Shown: positions 1 to 5,467 of the stretch, one piece after another
Numbering within the stretch: the first letter of the stretch is position 1
Layout of the letters: every line of letters starts with the position of its first letter
Assembly (NCBI GenBank): GCA_031283395.1
Contig: JAITBV010000203.1
Coordinates: 1-16,555, forward strand
Reading direction: 5' to 3'
Length of the DNA: 16,555 nucleotides
DNA from: Candidatus Adiutrix sp.
GTDB taxonomy: Bacteria; Desulfobacterota; Desulfarculia; Adiutricales; Adiutricaceae
Made by a program: the position numbers and the translations under genes
The notes under the pieces: generated by a model
Seen by the model: the letters and a program-made list of their open reading frames with translations, nothing else
Database searches by the model: none
Told to the model about the DNA's origin: nothing

Positions 1-798
1 ATTGTCGCCTTGACAGCCAACGCCATCCAAGGCGCTGAGGAGATGTTCCTGGCCAATGGACTAAACGGGTTCCTGTCAAAGCCTATAGAAATGCCGAATT
101 TGAGAAAAACCCTTCTGGAATGGCTGCCGCCTGATAAAATCATAAAAAAAGCGCGAAAAAAAAAAGACGATGAACCCGTGAAGGCGGACGACGAAACGGA
201 CGACAAATTTTGGGAAACTATTGATAAAATTGAAGAACTGGACGCGGAGATTGGTTTACGCCGTTTCAATGGCCTGAAAGGGATGTACCGCGATAACTTA
301 AAACTTTTTCATGATAAGCTCCCGCATGATAGCGAAAATCTGTCCAAGCTGATGGACGAAGAAAATTATACGAATTTTTCCGTAGCCGTTCACGCGATAA
401 AATCAACGCTGGCCAGCATAGGCGCGGCGGAGATGTCTGATACCGCGTTCAGGTTGGAAATGGCTTCAAAAAATAGAGAAACCGATTATTGCGTGACGCA
501 CTTTCCAAACTTCTTAAATCAGCTCAGATTTCTCTATGAACGGTTATTGTTGGTTTTCCCTCCCGATGACAAACCCGCCGCGGAAAAGAAACAGGGCGAT
601 ACCGCGCAGCTTCGGGAGAACCTGGGCAAAGCCGGGAACGCCATTGAAGCCTTCGATAACGACACCGCAATCAAGGAATTAAACGGTTTATTGGCGTATG
701 ATTTCGGTGAAAAAGCCAATGCCATGATTGCGGATATGCTTGCGGCCTTGAAACGGTATGATTTTGACGGCGCGAAGGATATTCTGGCCAAAATTTAA
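1..798 (+). CDS. Hybrid sensor histidine kinase, C-terminal part (receiver end + Hpt domain), 5' truncated
   Basis: The frame is open from base 1, so the gene starts outside the window. Visible residues 1-45 are the last third of a response-regulator receiver domain (IVALTANA at the beta4 end, then GFLSKPIEM with the conserved Lys-Pro). A charged Lys/Asp linker (about 50-70) leads to an Hpt domain with the phosphotransfer motif HAIKSTLASIGA; the acceptor His is residue 131 of the visible frame (bases 391-393). A helical C-terminal tail (about 185-265) follows the Hpt domain. Such proteins pass phosphate His-Asp-His within one chain toward a separate regulator. The kinase core and sensor are upstream and unseen. 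Base composition is clearly AT-richer than genes after 1422, like the next gene. The domain call is secure; ligand and output are unknown. Confidence 0.9.
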   Translation: MVALTANAIQGAEEMFLANGLNGFLSKPIEMPNLRKTLLEWLPPDKIIKKARKKKDDEPVKADDETDDKFWETIDKIEELDAEIGLRRFNGLKGMYRDNLKLFHDKLPHDSENLSKLMDEENYTNFSVAVHAIKSTLASIGAAEMSDTAFRLEMASKNRETDYCVTHFPNFLNQLRFLYERLLLVFPPDDKPAAEKKQGDTAQLRENLGKAGNAIEAFDNDTAIKELNGLLAYDFGEKANAMIADMLAALKRYDFDGAKDILAKI

Positions 799-820
799 AA
801 ATATATTTAGTTTTCCAAAT

Positions 821-827
821 GAGGAAG
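821..827 (+). promoter_or_regulatory. Ribosome binding site for the 838 gene
   Basis: GAGGAAG lies 10 bases before ATG 838 and supports this start. No clear promoter is visible in the 39-bp gap after the kinase stop, so co-transcription with the kinase is likely (inference). Confidence 0.55.
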
Positions 828-837
828 AATAAAAACC

Positions 838-1425
838 ATGGCAACAAGAAATAATGCCTTGTCAGAAATAGCTCGTTTCTGGTTACAAGAATGCCACGGC
901 CTTTTTTTAAGAGAATCAGTCCCGGTTAAGGTAAAACACGGCAATTCTGATATAGATTTTATCGTCACATCACCAGAAGAGTCAGTGACGCTTTTAGAGC
1001 GCATAAAATTCAAACACGCCATCGTGGAAACAAAAGATGAGAGAGATTACGATAAACTCGGCACTAAGTTTGCGGAGAGGCTGCAAAAAGATTATAGGCT
1101 GCTTCAGGGCAACCGCATGATAAGTGCGGAAACTTCGTGCTGTTTTTCCATGCTGAAGGAACAGCACCACAAGCAAGCCGAAGAAATATTTGGGGGAAAC
1201 GATTTTTCAAAAATATTTATATTTCACTCTCTGAATAAAACCGGTCTTGAGGATATACTTGCCGAACTGTGCGCCAAGAGCATTCATGTGGTGACCTCTT
1301 CTGAAATATTATCAGACATCCAAATATATTTTAAGAACCACCGCCACAGTGCAGGTATCAGAAATTCCTTGGTCGGTGATATTCTTGATATGCTGATCAC
1401 CTATCATAAATGGGGACCGACATGA
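838..1425 (+). CDS. Hypothetical protein with PD-(D/E)XK nuclease-like motifs
   Basis: I do not recognise a named family. The 195-residue protein is soluble, with no signal peptide or membrane segment. An N-terminal helix (about 5-18) is followed by a strand GNSDIDFIV (35-43) with Asp38/Asp40 and, 25 residues on, a strand AIVETKDE (61-68) giving Glu64-x-Lys66. A helix, D...E-x-K in consecutive strands, then a helix is the pattern of the PD-(D/E)XK restriction-endonuclease-like fold, so a DNA-acting or degenerate nuclease role is possible. The C-terminal half has a further hydrophobic strand (KIFIFHSL) and an amphipathic helical end. It follows the hybrid kinase by 39 bp and shares its AT-richer codon use. 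Its stop overlaps the start of the next, GC-rich gene as ATGA. The ORF is well supported; the nuclease assignment is a motif-level inference. Confidence 0.6.
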   Translation: MATRNNALSEIARFWLQECHGLFLRESVPVKVKHGNSDIDFIVTSPEESVTLLERIKFKHAIVETKDERDYDKLGTKFAERLQKDYRLLQGNRMISAETSCCFSMLKEQHHKQAEEIFGGNDFSKIFIFHSLNKTGLEDILAELCAKSIHVVTSSEILSDIQIYFKNHRHSAGIRNSLVGDILDMLITYHKWGPT

Positions 1426-2126
1426 CCGAATTCGCCGGTTTTAGCCCGGCCACCATCCGATTTTTGGCCGCCCTGCGCCGCCACAACGACCGGGCCTGGT
1501 TCGCCAGCCAAAAAGACCGTTGCGAGGAAGTCCTGCTGGGCCCGGCCCGGGACTTGGTGGCCGCCCTGGGCCATAAGCTGCAAAAAAAGAGGCCGGGCCT
1601 CATCGCCGACCCCCGGACCGACCGGTCCATCTATCGGCTCAACCGCGACACCCGTTTCAGCCTTGACAAAACGCCTTATAAGACCCACCTGGCCCTGTGG
1701 TTCTGGGAAGGCCCGCCCAACGCCGCCCGCTTGGAATGTCTCGGCTTTTACTTCCACTTGGCCCCGGATTTTCTGGGCCTGTCCGTGGGCTGTTACCGTT
1801 TCAGCGACCAGGGGCTGGCCGCCTGGCGGGCCAGGATGGCCGAACCAAAGACCGCGGCCCGCTTAAAGCGCCTGGTCCGGGACCTTGAGGCGGCAGGCCT
1901 TTACCCCGGCGAGCCGGAACTGAAACGGGTCCCCTCCGGCTTCGCTCCGGATCACCCCGGGGCCGGCTTTTTGCGGCACAAGGGATTTTATACCTGGTCG
2001 GAAATAAAGCCCCACCCCCCGGAAATCTTCGGCCCCGGCGCGGCCGACTATGTTTTCCGGTTTTGGTCGGCCGGGTTCAGGCTCCACGCCCTGTTGTCTG
2101 AAATTTTAAACGGGGCGCCTCAATAA
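1422..2126 (+). CDS. DUF2461 / TIGR02453 family protein
   Basis: A 234-residue protein of the DUF2461 (TIGR02453) family, whose biochemical function is not established. Family signatures are visible: the N-terminal FLAALRRHNDRAWFASQK block (Asn-Asp-Arg-x-Trp-Phe) and, near residue 75-90, NRDTRFSLDKTPYKTH, the hallmark Asp-x-Arg-Phe-x-x-x-Lys-x-Pro-Tyr-Lys stretch. It spans the usual family length. I chose ATG 1422 because it overlaps the previous stop as ATGA and has GGGGA five bases upstream; an in-frame ATG at 1410 would add four residues and has no better ribosome site. Composition turns sharply GC-rich from here on. A nuclease-like gene upstream and a secreted nuclease downstream are neighbours, but I see nothing that proves a shared role. 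Confidence 0.87.
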   Translation: MTEFAGFSPATIRFLAALRRHNDRAWFASQKDRCEEVLLGPARDLVAALGHKLQKKRPGLIADPRTDRSIYRLNRDTRFSLDKTPYKTHLALWFWEGPPNAARLECLGFYFHLAPDFLGLSVGCYRFSDQGLAAWRARMAEPKTAARLKRLVRDLEAAGLYPGEPELKRVPSGFAPDHPGAGFLRHKGFYTWSEIKPHPPEIFGPGAADYVFRFWSAGFRLHALLSEILNGAPQ

Positions 2127-2156
2127 TGGTGGCTGTCCGCTGCCGCCGGAAAATCA

Positions 2157-2855
2157 ATGAAAAAAATATTGCTATCCGCCGTCGCTTTTCTCGCTTTGAC
2201 CCTTTACGCCTGGCCGCCCCCTGGAGCGGCGGAGGCCGATGGCAATGTTTTTAGCGTAGCCCCCGCCCCCGCTGATGATAGGGATAAAAATGGGCCGCTC
2301 GGCCGGCCCCGGCCCAACCGGCCCCCCCCTCGCCCCCAAAGAAAGCCCCGGAACTCCACGGTGATCATCCAGGTCCCGCCCCAGGTGCAGACCCATACTC
2401 AAACTCGAACCGTTATCACCGGCCACATAACCGTGGGCAGGGAATTTCCGGCTATTGTTATGAGGGCTCCGGACGGGGACACCATCATAGTCAGGGCCGG
2501 CCATAATGAGGACATAGAGGTCCGCCTCTACGGCGTTGACTGCCCTGAATGGAACCAGCCCGGCGGGCCCCAGGCCGCCGCTTTTACGAGATCGCTCCAA
2601 GGCCGCCAAGTGATGGTTCGGGAGATGGACACCGACAGTTACGGCCGGCTGGTGGCCCTGGTCAGCTTTGAGGGCCGCTCGGTCAACCTGGACCTGGCGA
2701 TTCTTGGTCACGCCTGGTACTACGCCCACTATTGCCGGTCGCAGCCCGTCTGCGACCAGATAAAGGCCGCCGAAGCCGAGGCCCGGGCGGCCGGGCGGGG
2801 GCTTTGGGCCGGGCGGAACCCCTTGGCGCCTTGGGAGTGGCGGAGAAGAAATTAA
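2157..2855 (+). CDS. Secreted thermonuclease-like (SNase domain) protein
   Basis: A 232-residue exported nuclease of the staphylococcal (micrococcal) nuclease family, expected to cleave DNA/RNA with Ca2+. A signal peptide (MKK, hydrophobic 4-19, Ala-rich cleavage region near 24-26) is followed by a Pro/Arg-rich linker (about 45-65) and the SNase domain (about 97-222). The catalytic set appears complete: DGD at 106-108, Arg123 in EVRLYGVDCPE, Asp128, Glu131, and Arg164 in DSYGR, matching Asp19/21, Arg35, Asp40, Glu43 and Arg87 of the S. aureus enzyme. Two further Cys (193, 199) could form a disulfide outside the cytoplasm. It begins 30 bp after the DUF2461 gene with a weak GGA ribosome site. 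Its stop overlaps the convergent thioesterase stop by four bases (TTAA). Confidence 0.9.
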   Translation: MKKILLSAVAFLALTLYAWPPPGAAEADGNVFSVAPAPADDRDKNGPLGRPRPNRPPPRPQRKPRNSTVIIQVPPQVQTHTQTRTVITGHITVGREFPAIVMRAPDGDTIIVRAGHNEDIEVRLYGVDCPEWNQPGGPQAAAFTRSLQGRQVMVREMDTDSYGRLVALVSFEGRSVNLDLAILGHAWYYAHYCRSQPVCDQIKAAEAEARAAGRGLWAGRNPLAPWEWRRRN

Positions 2856-3610
2856 AAATCGGCCCAGACGCTGCGCGCCCGGACCAGTTCCTGGCCATCG
2901 GAGAGGCGGAAAAGGCCGTGCAGAAAGGCGCCTTCAGCGTCGCCGGCGCCCCGCCCCGCCACGGTGTCCCCATACCGGGCTTCGGCCTTATACTGTATAT
3001 GCAATGATTTTATCCGCCTTGCGGAACTTAGCTCCTCCGGCGCCGACTCCGCCAGCCAGGCGGCCAGGCAGGCATTGTTCACATGGTCGTTGCGGTCCAG
3101 GTCAGACTTCCGCACCGGGAACAAGGCCAATTCCGGGGCGTTCTCCTGGCCCGGCAGACGCGGGCGGTCCACCTCCATGACCAGTTCCGGCTTCTCCGGC
3201 GTGAGGGCCGTGATGAACTCCGGCATACGCTCGGCCCGCCGCGACCCAAGGTTAAGGACCACCCAGTCGGTCACGGCCCTGGCCGAAACCCGGCCCCGCC
3301 AAGTCAGGAGAAAATCCCGGCGGTAGTGCAGGCGCTCGGCCGACACGGGCCAGGTCTTGACCGTGACCCAACTGGATTCTTCCAAAGCCTCGCCCCCCAG
3401 GCTCGGCCATTCGTCAAACTCTATCCACAGCCGGGCCAGGGCCCAGGCCAGGCCCCGCCGAGCCAATTCCTCCACGGAAAAGCCCAACTCGGCCGCGTGA
3501 AGCGCGGCGGCTTCCTCCATATACCCGCACAGATTCTGAAGCGGGACCCGGAGATCCGGGCCTATTTCGTAGCCTCGGATTTTGAATTTTTCAACCCGGA
3601 TCCAGTTCAT
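2852..3610 (-). CDS. Acyl-ACP thioesterase (FatA/FatB-like, double hotdog)
   Basis: Predicted to hydrolyse acyl-acyl carrier protein and release free fatty acid in the cytoplasm. The 252 residues fit the family's two hotdog domains (about 1-125 and 150-252). The second carries DLDRNDHVNNACLAAW (170-185), equivalent to the plant/bacterial acyl-ACP thioesterase active-site stretch with Asn and His (N174, H176) and the conserved N-N after it. The N-terminal domain has the expected ARLWIEFDEWP strand. The frame stays open upstream to 3766, but I start at ATG 3610: homology-like sequence begins at MNWIRVEKFKIRGYEIG and a strong promoter-like pair (3643-3648, 3620-3625) lies inside the would-be extension. 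No Shine-Dalgarno precedes ATG 3610, consistent with a leaderless message. The stop overlaps the SNase gene stop. Confidence 0.85.
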   Translation of the reverse strand: MNWIRVEKFKIRGYEIGPDLRVPLQNLCGYMEEAAALHAAELGFSVEELARRGLAWALARLWIEFDEWPSLGGEALEESSWVTVKTWPVSAERLHYRRDFLLTWRGRVSARAVTDWVVLNLGSRRAERMPEFITALTPEKPELVMEVDRPRLPGQENAPELALFPVRKSDLDRNDHVNNACLAAWLAESAPEELSSARRIKSLHIQYKAEARYGDTVAGRGAGDAEGAFLHGLFRLSDGQELVRARSVWADF

Positions 3611-3619
3611 GATGATAAA

Positions 3620-3648
3620 ATTATACCGGAAAAGCCGTTTTTTTCCAA
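3620..3648 (-). promoter_or_regulatory. Sigma-70-type promoter of the thioesterase gene, predicted leaderless
   Basis: On the minus strand, TTGGAA (3648-3643), a 17-base spacer and a perfect TATAAT (3625-3620). Transcription would start about seven bases later, near 3613, only about 3 bases before ATG 3610. This decides the start codon and predicts an almost leaderless mRNA. It is sequence evidence only. Confidence 0.6.
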
Positions 3649-3678
3649 GGCGGGGCGGGAGTCCGCGCCTTAACGCCG

Positions 3679-3708
3679 TTGACCGCGGGAACTTTGGCGG
3701 TATATAAT
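3679..3708 (+). promoter_or_regulatory. Promoter-like pair, orphan, facing the integrated element
   Basis: TTGACC (3679-3684), an 18-base spacer and TATAAT (3703-3708) face rightwards. No gene on the plus strand follows: a GC-rich hairpin lies at 3721-3745 and the tRNA-end repeat at 3805. Either it drives a short untranslated RNA, it was separated from its gene when the element inserted, or it is chance. Confidence 0.35.
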
Positions 3709-3720
3709 GAAAAAGCGAGA

Positions 3721-3745
3721 GGCGGCGGCCGTCGCGGCCGCCGTC
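3721..3745. other. GC-rich hairpin left of the integrated element
   Basis: An 11-bp stem pairs 3721-3731 with 3735-3745 (one G-T pair) around a 3-base loop. On the minus strand it is followed after about 7-10 bases by a CTTTTT run (3709-3714 on plus), so before integration it could have acted as a poor terminator for the tRNA-Pro transcript. The T-run is too far from the stem for a confident terminator call. Confidence 0.4.
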
Positions 3746-3804
3746 CGGTTTGGATGAGCTTTTCAAAGGCGGGGAAAAGATAAGGCAAGAAATTTAGGGA
3801 TTTA

Positions 3805-3834
3805 GTGGTCGGGACGACTGGATTTGAACCAGCG
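3805..3834. repeat. Left attachment repeat (copy of tRNA-Pro 3' end)
   Basis: Thirty bases identical to 6300-6329, beginning with a G followed by the complement of the tRNA 3' CCA and running through the acceptor strand and T-arm (TTCAAAT in the loop on the minus strand). It stops at the base of the T-arm, so it is not a complete tRNA gene. It is the duplicated half-site left by integration. Confidence 0.85.
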
Positions 3835-3866
3835 TACCCCTATGGTGCGTAAGGGTTTCCGAGGAC

Positions 3867-3886
3867 CTGACAATGGATTGACAATG
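3867..3886. repeat. 20-bp subterminal direct repeat, left copy
   Basis: The 20 bases are identical to 6231-6250. The unit TGACAATGGAT is followed at once by a partial second copy TGACAATG. It lies 32 bp inside the left tRNA-end repeat and may be an arm-type integrase binding site (inference). Confidence 0.6.
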
Positions 3887-3998
3887 AAAAGGTGATGGCC
3901 TGCGTTAAAAAATTATCTTGGTAATAGGCATATTAGCGCAATACCCTCTTTAGGCGCTCTTATGGGCCATCACGGGCTTCAAAGAAGATTACTGCGTA

Positions 3999-4017
3999 GG
4001 CCGGGAATCCCCCGGCC
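3999..4017. other. Hairpin
   Basis: GGCCGGG (3999-4005), a 5-base loop AATCC, then CCCGGCC (4011-4017). There is no T-run on either side, so it is not an intrinsic terminator. Role unknown. Confidence 0.4.
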
Positions 4018-4104
4018 ATGCCTAGCTCATCCCATAGGGAAGACAACAGCCAGCCCTAGCCCTGAAAAAACGAGGGTGCTGATTTTTATGCGGTGATGTT
4101 TATT

Positions 4105-4503
4105 TCAGGAAGATTTGCGGACTATAATGACCGGGGCAGGATATTTTGCAAGGGTAGCGTCTGAGGTTATAAGGCTGATACCTTCGATCTTAGCTTGGGC
4201 CAGCAGAAGGCGGTCGAAGGGGTATTTATGGAGCATGGGCAAGTCATTCACGGCGGTGGCATGAAGCCCGGTAATGGCTATTTCGTGGTAGTCTCTCTCC
4301 AGTAGCTGAGTCCGTAGAGCTTTAGCATCGACTTGAAAATCGGGCCGGTTTCGAGCGTTCTTGATAGCCACTTCCCACAGGCTGGCCGGGCTGAAATAAA
4401 TCTCGTTATCGTCATCCGTAAGCAGTTGCCGGACCTGCTCTGATAAAAGATTAGAGCGGGCTGCCGCCCATAATAATATCTGGGTATCAAGCAAAATCTT
4501 CAT
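4105..4503 (-). CDS. VapC-like PIN-domain toxin (type II toxin-antitoxin)
   Basis: A 132-residue PIN-domain ribonuclease, the toxin of a type II toxin-antitoxin pair; such toxins cleave specific cellular RNAs with Mg2+ or Mn2+. The four acidic active-site residues are in place: Asp6 in MKILLDTQILLW, Glu44 in SLWEVA, Asp97 in YPFDRLLLAQA and Asp115 in LITSDATL. ATG 4503 gives the canonical MKILLDT start, four bases after the antitoxin stop; an in-frame ATG at 4524 would overlap the antitoxin by 17 bases and add seven residues. The pair sits inside the tRNA-integrated element and may stabilise it by post-segregational killing (inference). Its target RNA cannot be read from sequence. Confidence 0.88.
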   Translation of the reverse strand: MKILLDTQILLWAAARSNLLSEQVRQLLTDDDNEIYFSPASLWEVAIKNARNRPDFQVDAKALRTQLLERDYHEIAITGLHATAVNDLPMLHKYPFDRLLLAQAKIEGISLITSDATLAKYPAPVIIVRKSS

Positions 4504-4507
4504 TAGG

Positions 4508-4747
4508 CTATTCTTGGCCTTCAAACAGGGCTATGATTTCTTCCCGGCCTACGGCTTTAACATCATCGGGGAAAACGCATTGGCCACGCATAAAGTCCAG
4601 GCGCTTGGATTTCTTGGGCTCTTCATAGGGCAGGACTTTGACCAGGGGCTGGTCGTTATCGGCAATGATAAAGCCTTCGCCGCCCTTGGCCTGTTTCACC
4701 AAATCTATGAGGCGGGCTTGGGCTTCATTTAGGTTGACCGTCAACAT
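4508..4747 (-). CDS. Phd/YefM-type antitoxin
   Basis: A 79-residue antitoxin partner of the PIN toxin. The N-terminal half (MLTVNLNEAQARLIDLVKQA...FIIADNDQPLVKVLPYEEP) has the Phd/YefM fold signature: a short strand, two helices, then a strand-turn-strand with Asn-x-x-Pro-x-Val/Lys-Val. This part normally dimerises and binds the operon's operator. The C-terminal tail (about 45-79) would wrap and inhibit the toxin. I use ATG 4747 because GGAGG lies eight bases before it; the open frame to 4801 lacks a ribosome site and family similarity. Gene order antitoxin-toxin with a 4-base gap indicates one translationally linked transcript, probably autorepressed (family knowledge). I found no convincing promoter. 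Confidence 0.85.
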   Translation of the reverse strand: MLTVNLNEAQARLIDLVKQAKGGEGFIIADNDQPLVKVLPYEEPKKSKRLDFMRGQCVFPDDVKAVGREEIIALFEGQE

Positions 4748-4755
4748 GGCTTTGG

Positions 4756-4760
4756 CCTCC
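4756..4760 (-). promoter_or_regulatory. Ribosome binding site deciding the antitoxin start
   Basis: GGAGG on the minus strand, eight bases before ATG 4747. It excludes the longer open frame upstream as the real start. Confidence 0.7.
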
Positions 4761-4991
4761 TTCCACCGGCAAGCATAGCCGACCTGGCTCCAAAGATTCA
4801 AATTACCTTAAATATGTGGCTAATGCAAGGCCCGTCAGTTTAGACAGCAGGGGGGCAGCCAGAGCCTTCATCCGTGAGAGCAGACGCGGACTGATAGGCC
4901 GCAGCCGCGACGACCGATCGACCGGCGCTCCGCGAAATTGCATTGACTTGGATATGCGCGGAAATTAGCTGTGACATGCTTGCCCCGCAGG

Positions 4992-5033
4992 GCGAACCGT
5001 AGTTGACCCGGAGGGGTCAACTACTAAGTTCGC
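4992..5033. other. Compound hairpin, 17 paired bases
   Basis: The inner stem is 11 perfect base pairs (4999-5009 with 5014-5024) around the loop GGAG. After a 1x3 internal loop, an outer stem of 6 bp continues (GCGAAC 4992-4997 with GTTCGC 5028-5033). It is followed by TTTTC, which could be a weak U-tract on the plus strand. It is far beyond what chance gives at one site, but the function is unknown. Confidence 0.65.
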
Positions 5034-5060
5034 TTTTCATCCGCTTACGCGGCTGAAAAG
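5033..5060. other. Second hairpin abutting the compound hairpin
   Basis: CTTTTCA (5033-5039) pairs with TGAAAAG (5054-5060). After a T/C mismatch, CCGC (5041-5044) pairs with GCGG (5049-5052) around the loop TTAC. The TTTT after the first hairpin is sequestered in this stem, so the two could be alternating structures if transcribed (inference). Confidence 0.55.
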
Positions 5061-5087
5061 ATTTATATTGCTGATTAGATGATAAGG

Positions 5088-5104
5088 GCTCCGAGGAACG
5101 GAGC
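5088..5104. other. Third hairpin
   Basis: GCTCCG (5088-5093), a 5-base loop AGGAA, then CGGAGC (5099-5104). Confidence 0.45.
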
Positions 5105-5191
5105 AGATTCGCGGAAAATCGAAGTGACGCCAGTATCGCACTAAGCTAAAGGCAACGCAAGCCAGATGCAACTAATAAATATGTCAAAATG

Positions 5192-5207
5192 AATTATTGC
5201 AATAATT
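5192..5207. promoter_or_regulatory. Perfect 16-bp AT-rich palindrome
   Basis: AATTATTGCAATAATT equals its own reverse complement. It lies about 75 bp upstream of a TATAAT and 260 bp upstream of the integrase gene, so it is a candidate operator for a dimeric regulator. Chance is possible in this AT-rich tract. Confidence 0.4.
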
Positions 5208-5279
5208 TTGATGTAATAAGGTGGGGAAACGAAATATTCAAAACAAACACAATTTGATTTGTCTTGTAAATCAGTGCAA

Positions 5280-5285
5280 TATAAT
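5280..5285 (+). promoter_or_regulatory. Candidate -10 box upstream of the integrase
   Basis: A perfect TATAAT, but no good -35 at the right distance (TTTGTC 16 bases upstream is the best). It could drive the short frame at 5313 and the integrase at 5468. Confidence 0.3.
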
Positions 5286-5312
5286 TACAAAACTCACAGC
5301 GAGAGGCGCATT

Positions 5313-5351
5313 ATGACGCTCGACGAGGACTCTGCGCAATCACCTCTTTAA
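5313..5351 (+). CDS. Possible 12-residue leader peptide
   Basis: ATG 5313 to TAA 5351 encodes MTLDEDSAQSPL. GAGAGG (5301-5306) sits six bases before the ATG, a better ribosome site than the integrase itself has. It lies between a TATAAT and the integrase start. It may be translated, but a 12-codon frame can easily arise by chance. Confidence 0.2.
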   Translation: MTLDEDSAQSPL

Positions 5352-5467
5352 CTTCAACCTCTAATTTTTCTCATTTCTTCATTTCTTCCCGCTCTCGCCC
5401 CCCGCCTTGACTTTTCAACAAAGGTAATTTACGCTTGCCAGCATATCTCGCCAAAAACGGGGCCTGT

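Larger units (their letters stand above)
3835..4104. other. Non-coding stretch between left att repeat and toxin gene
   Basis: No credible coding frame. It holds a copy of a 20-bp repeat (3867-3886), a long-range 9-bp inverted repeat (3892-3900 with 3965-3973) enclosing about 64 bases, and a 7-bp hairpin (3999-4005 with 4011-4017). No convincing terminator for the toxin gene is seen. Confidence 0.5.
4748..5467. other. 720-bp gene-free stretch in the element, hairpin-rich then AT-rich
   Basis: I see no conserved coding frame here. The left part (4860-5130) is dense in dyad symmetry: a compound 17-bp hairpin (4992-5033), an adjoining hairpin (5033-5060) and a third (5088-5104), plus three degenerate copies of a CGCGGAAA...GTGAC motif (4931-4947, 4957-4975, 5110-5128). 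The right part (5160-5300) is AT-rich with a perfect 16-bp palindrome (5192-5207) and a TATAAT (5280-5285). A 12-codon frame with a good ribosome site lies at 5313-5351. Hairpins plus repeats beside an AT-rich tract recall replication or transfer origins, but this may equally be debris from lost genes. Confidence 0.5.

Noticed and set aside
1410..1421. Start of the DUF2461 gene at ATG 1410
   Set aside because: ATG 1422 overlaps the previous stop as ATGA and has GGGGA in place; the four extra residues match nothing.
3707..3757. 16-codon frame MKKREAAA... on the plus strand
   Set aside because: Its ATG is part of the TATAAT box, so it would not be in a transcript from that promoter, and no ribosome site is present.
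3611..3766. N-terminal extension of the thioesterase to ATG 3766
   Set aside because: The extra 52 residues are low-complexity and basic, not thioesterase-like, and the promoter for ATG 3610 lies within them.
3806..3880. A second tRNA gene at the left end
   Set aside because: Only the CCA, acceptor strand and T-arm are present; there is no D-arm or anticodon arm.
3836..3895. Remnant of a second integrase C-terminus ending DNGLTMKR
   Set aside because: Only the 20-bp repeat matches; the codons before it do not resemble the integrase, so a short repeat is the simpler reading.
4801..4835. TTGCAT-17-TAATTT as the antitoxin promoter
   Set aside because: Each box matches consensus at only three of six positions.
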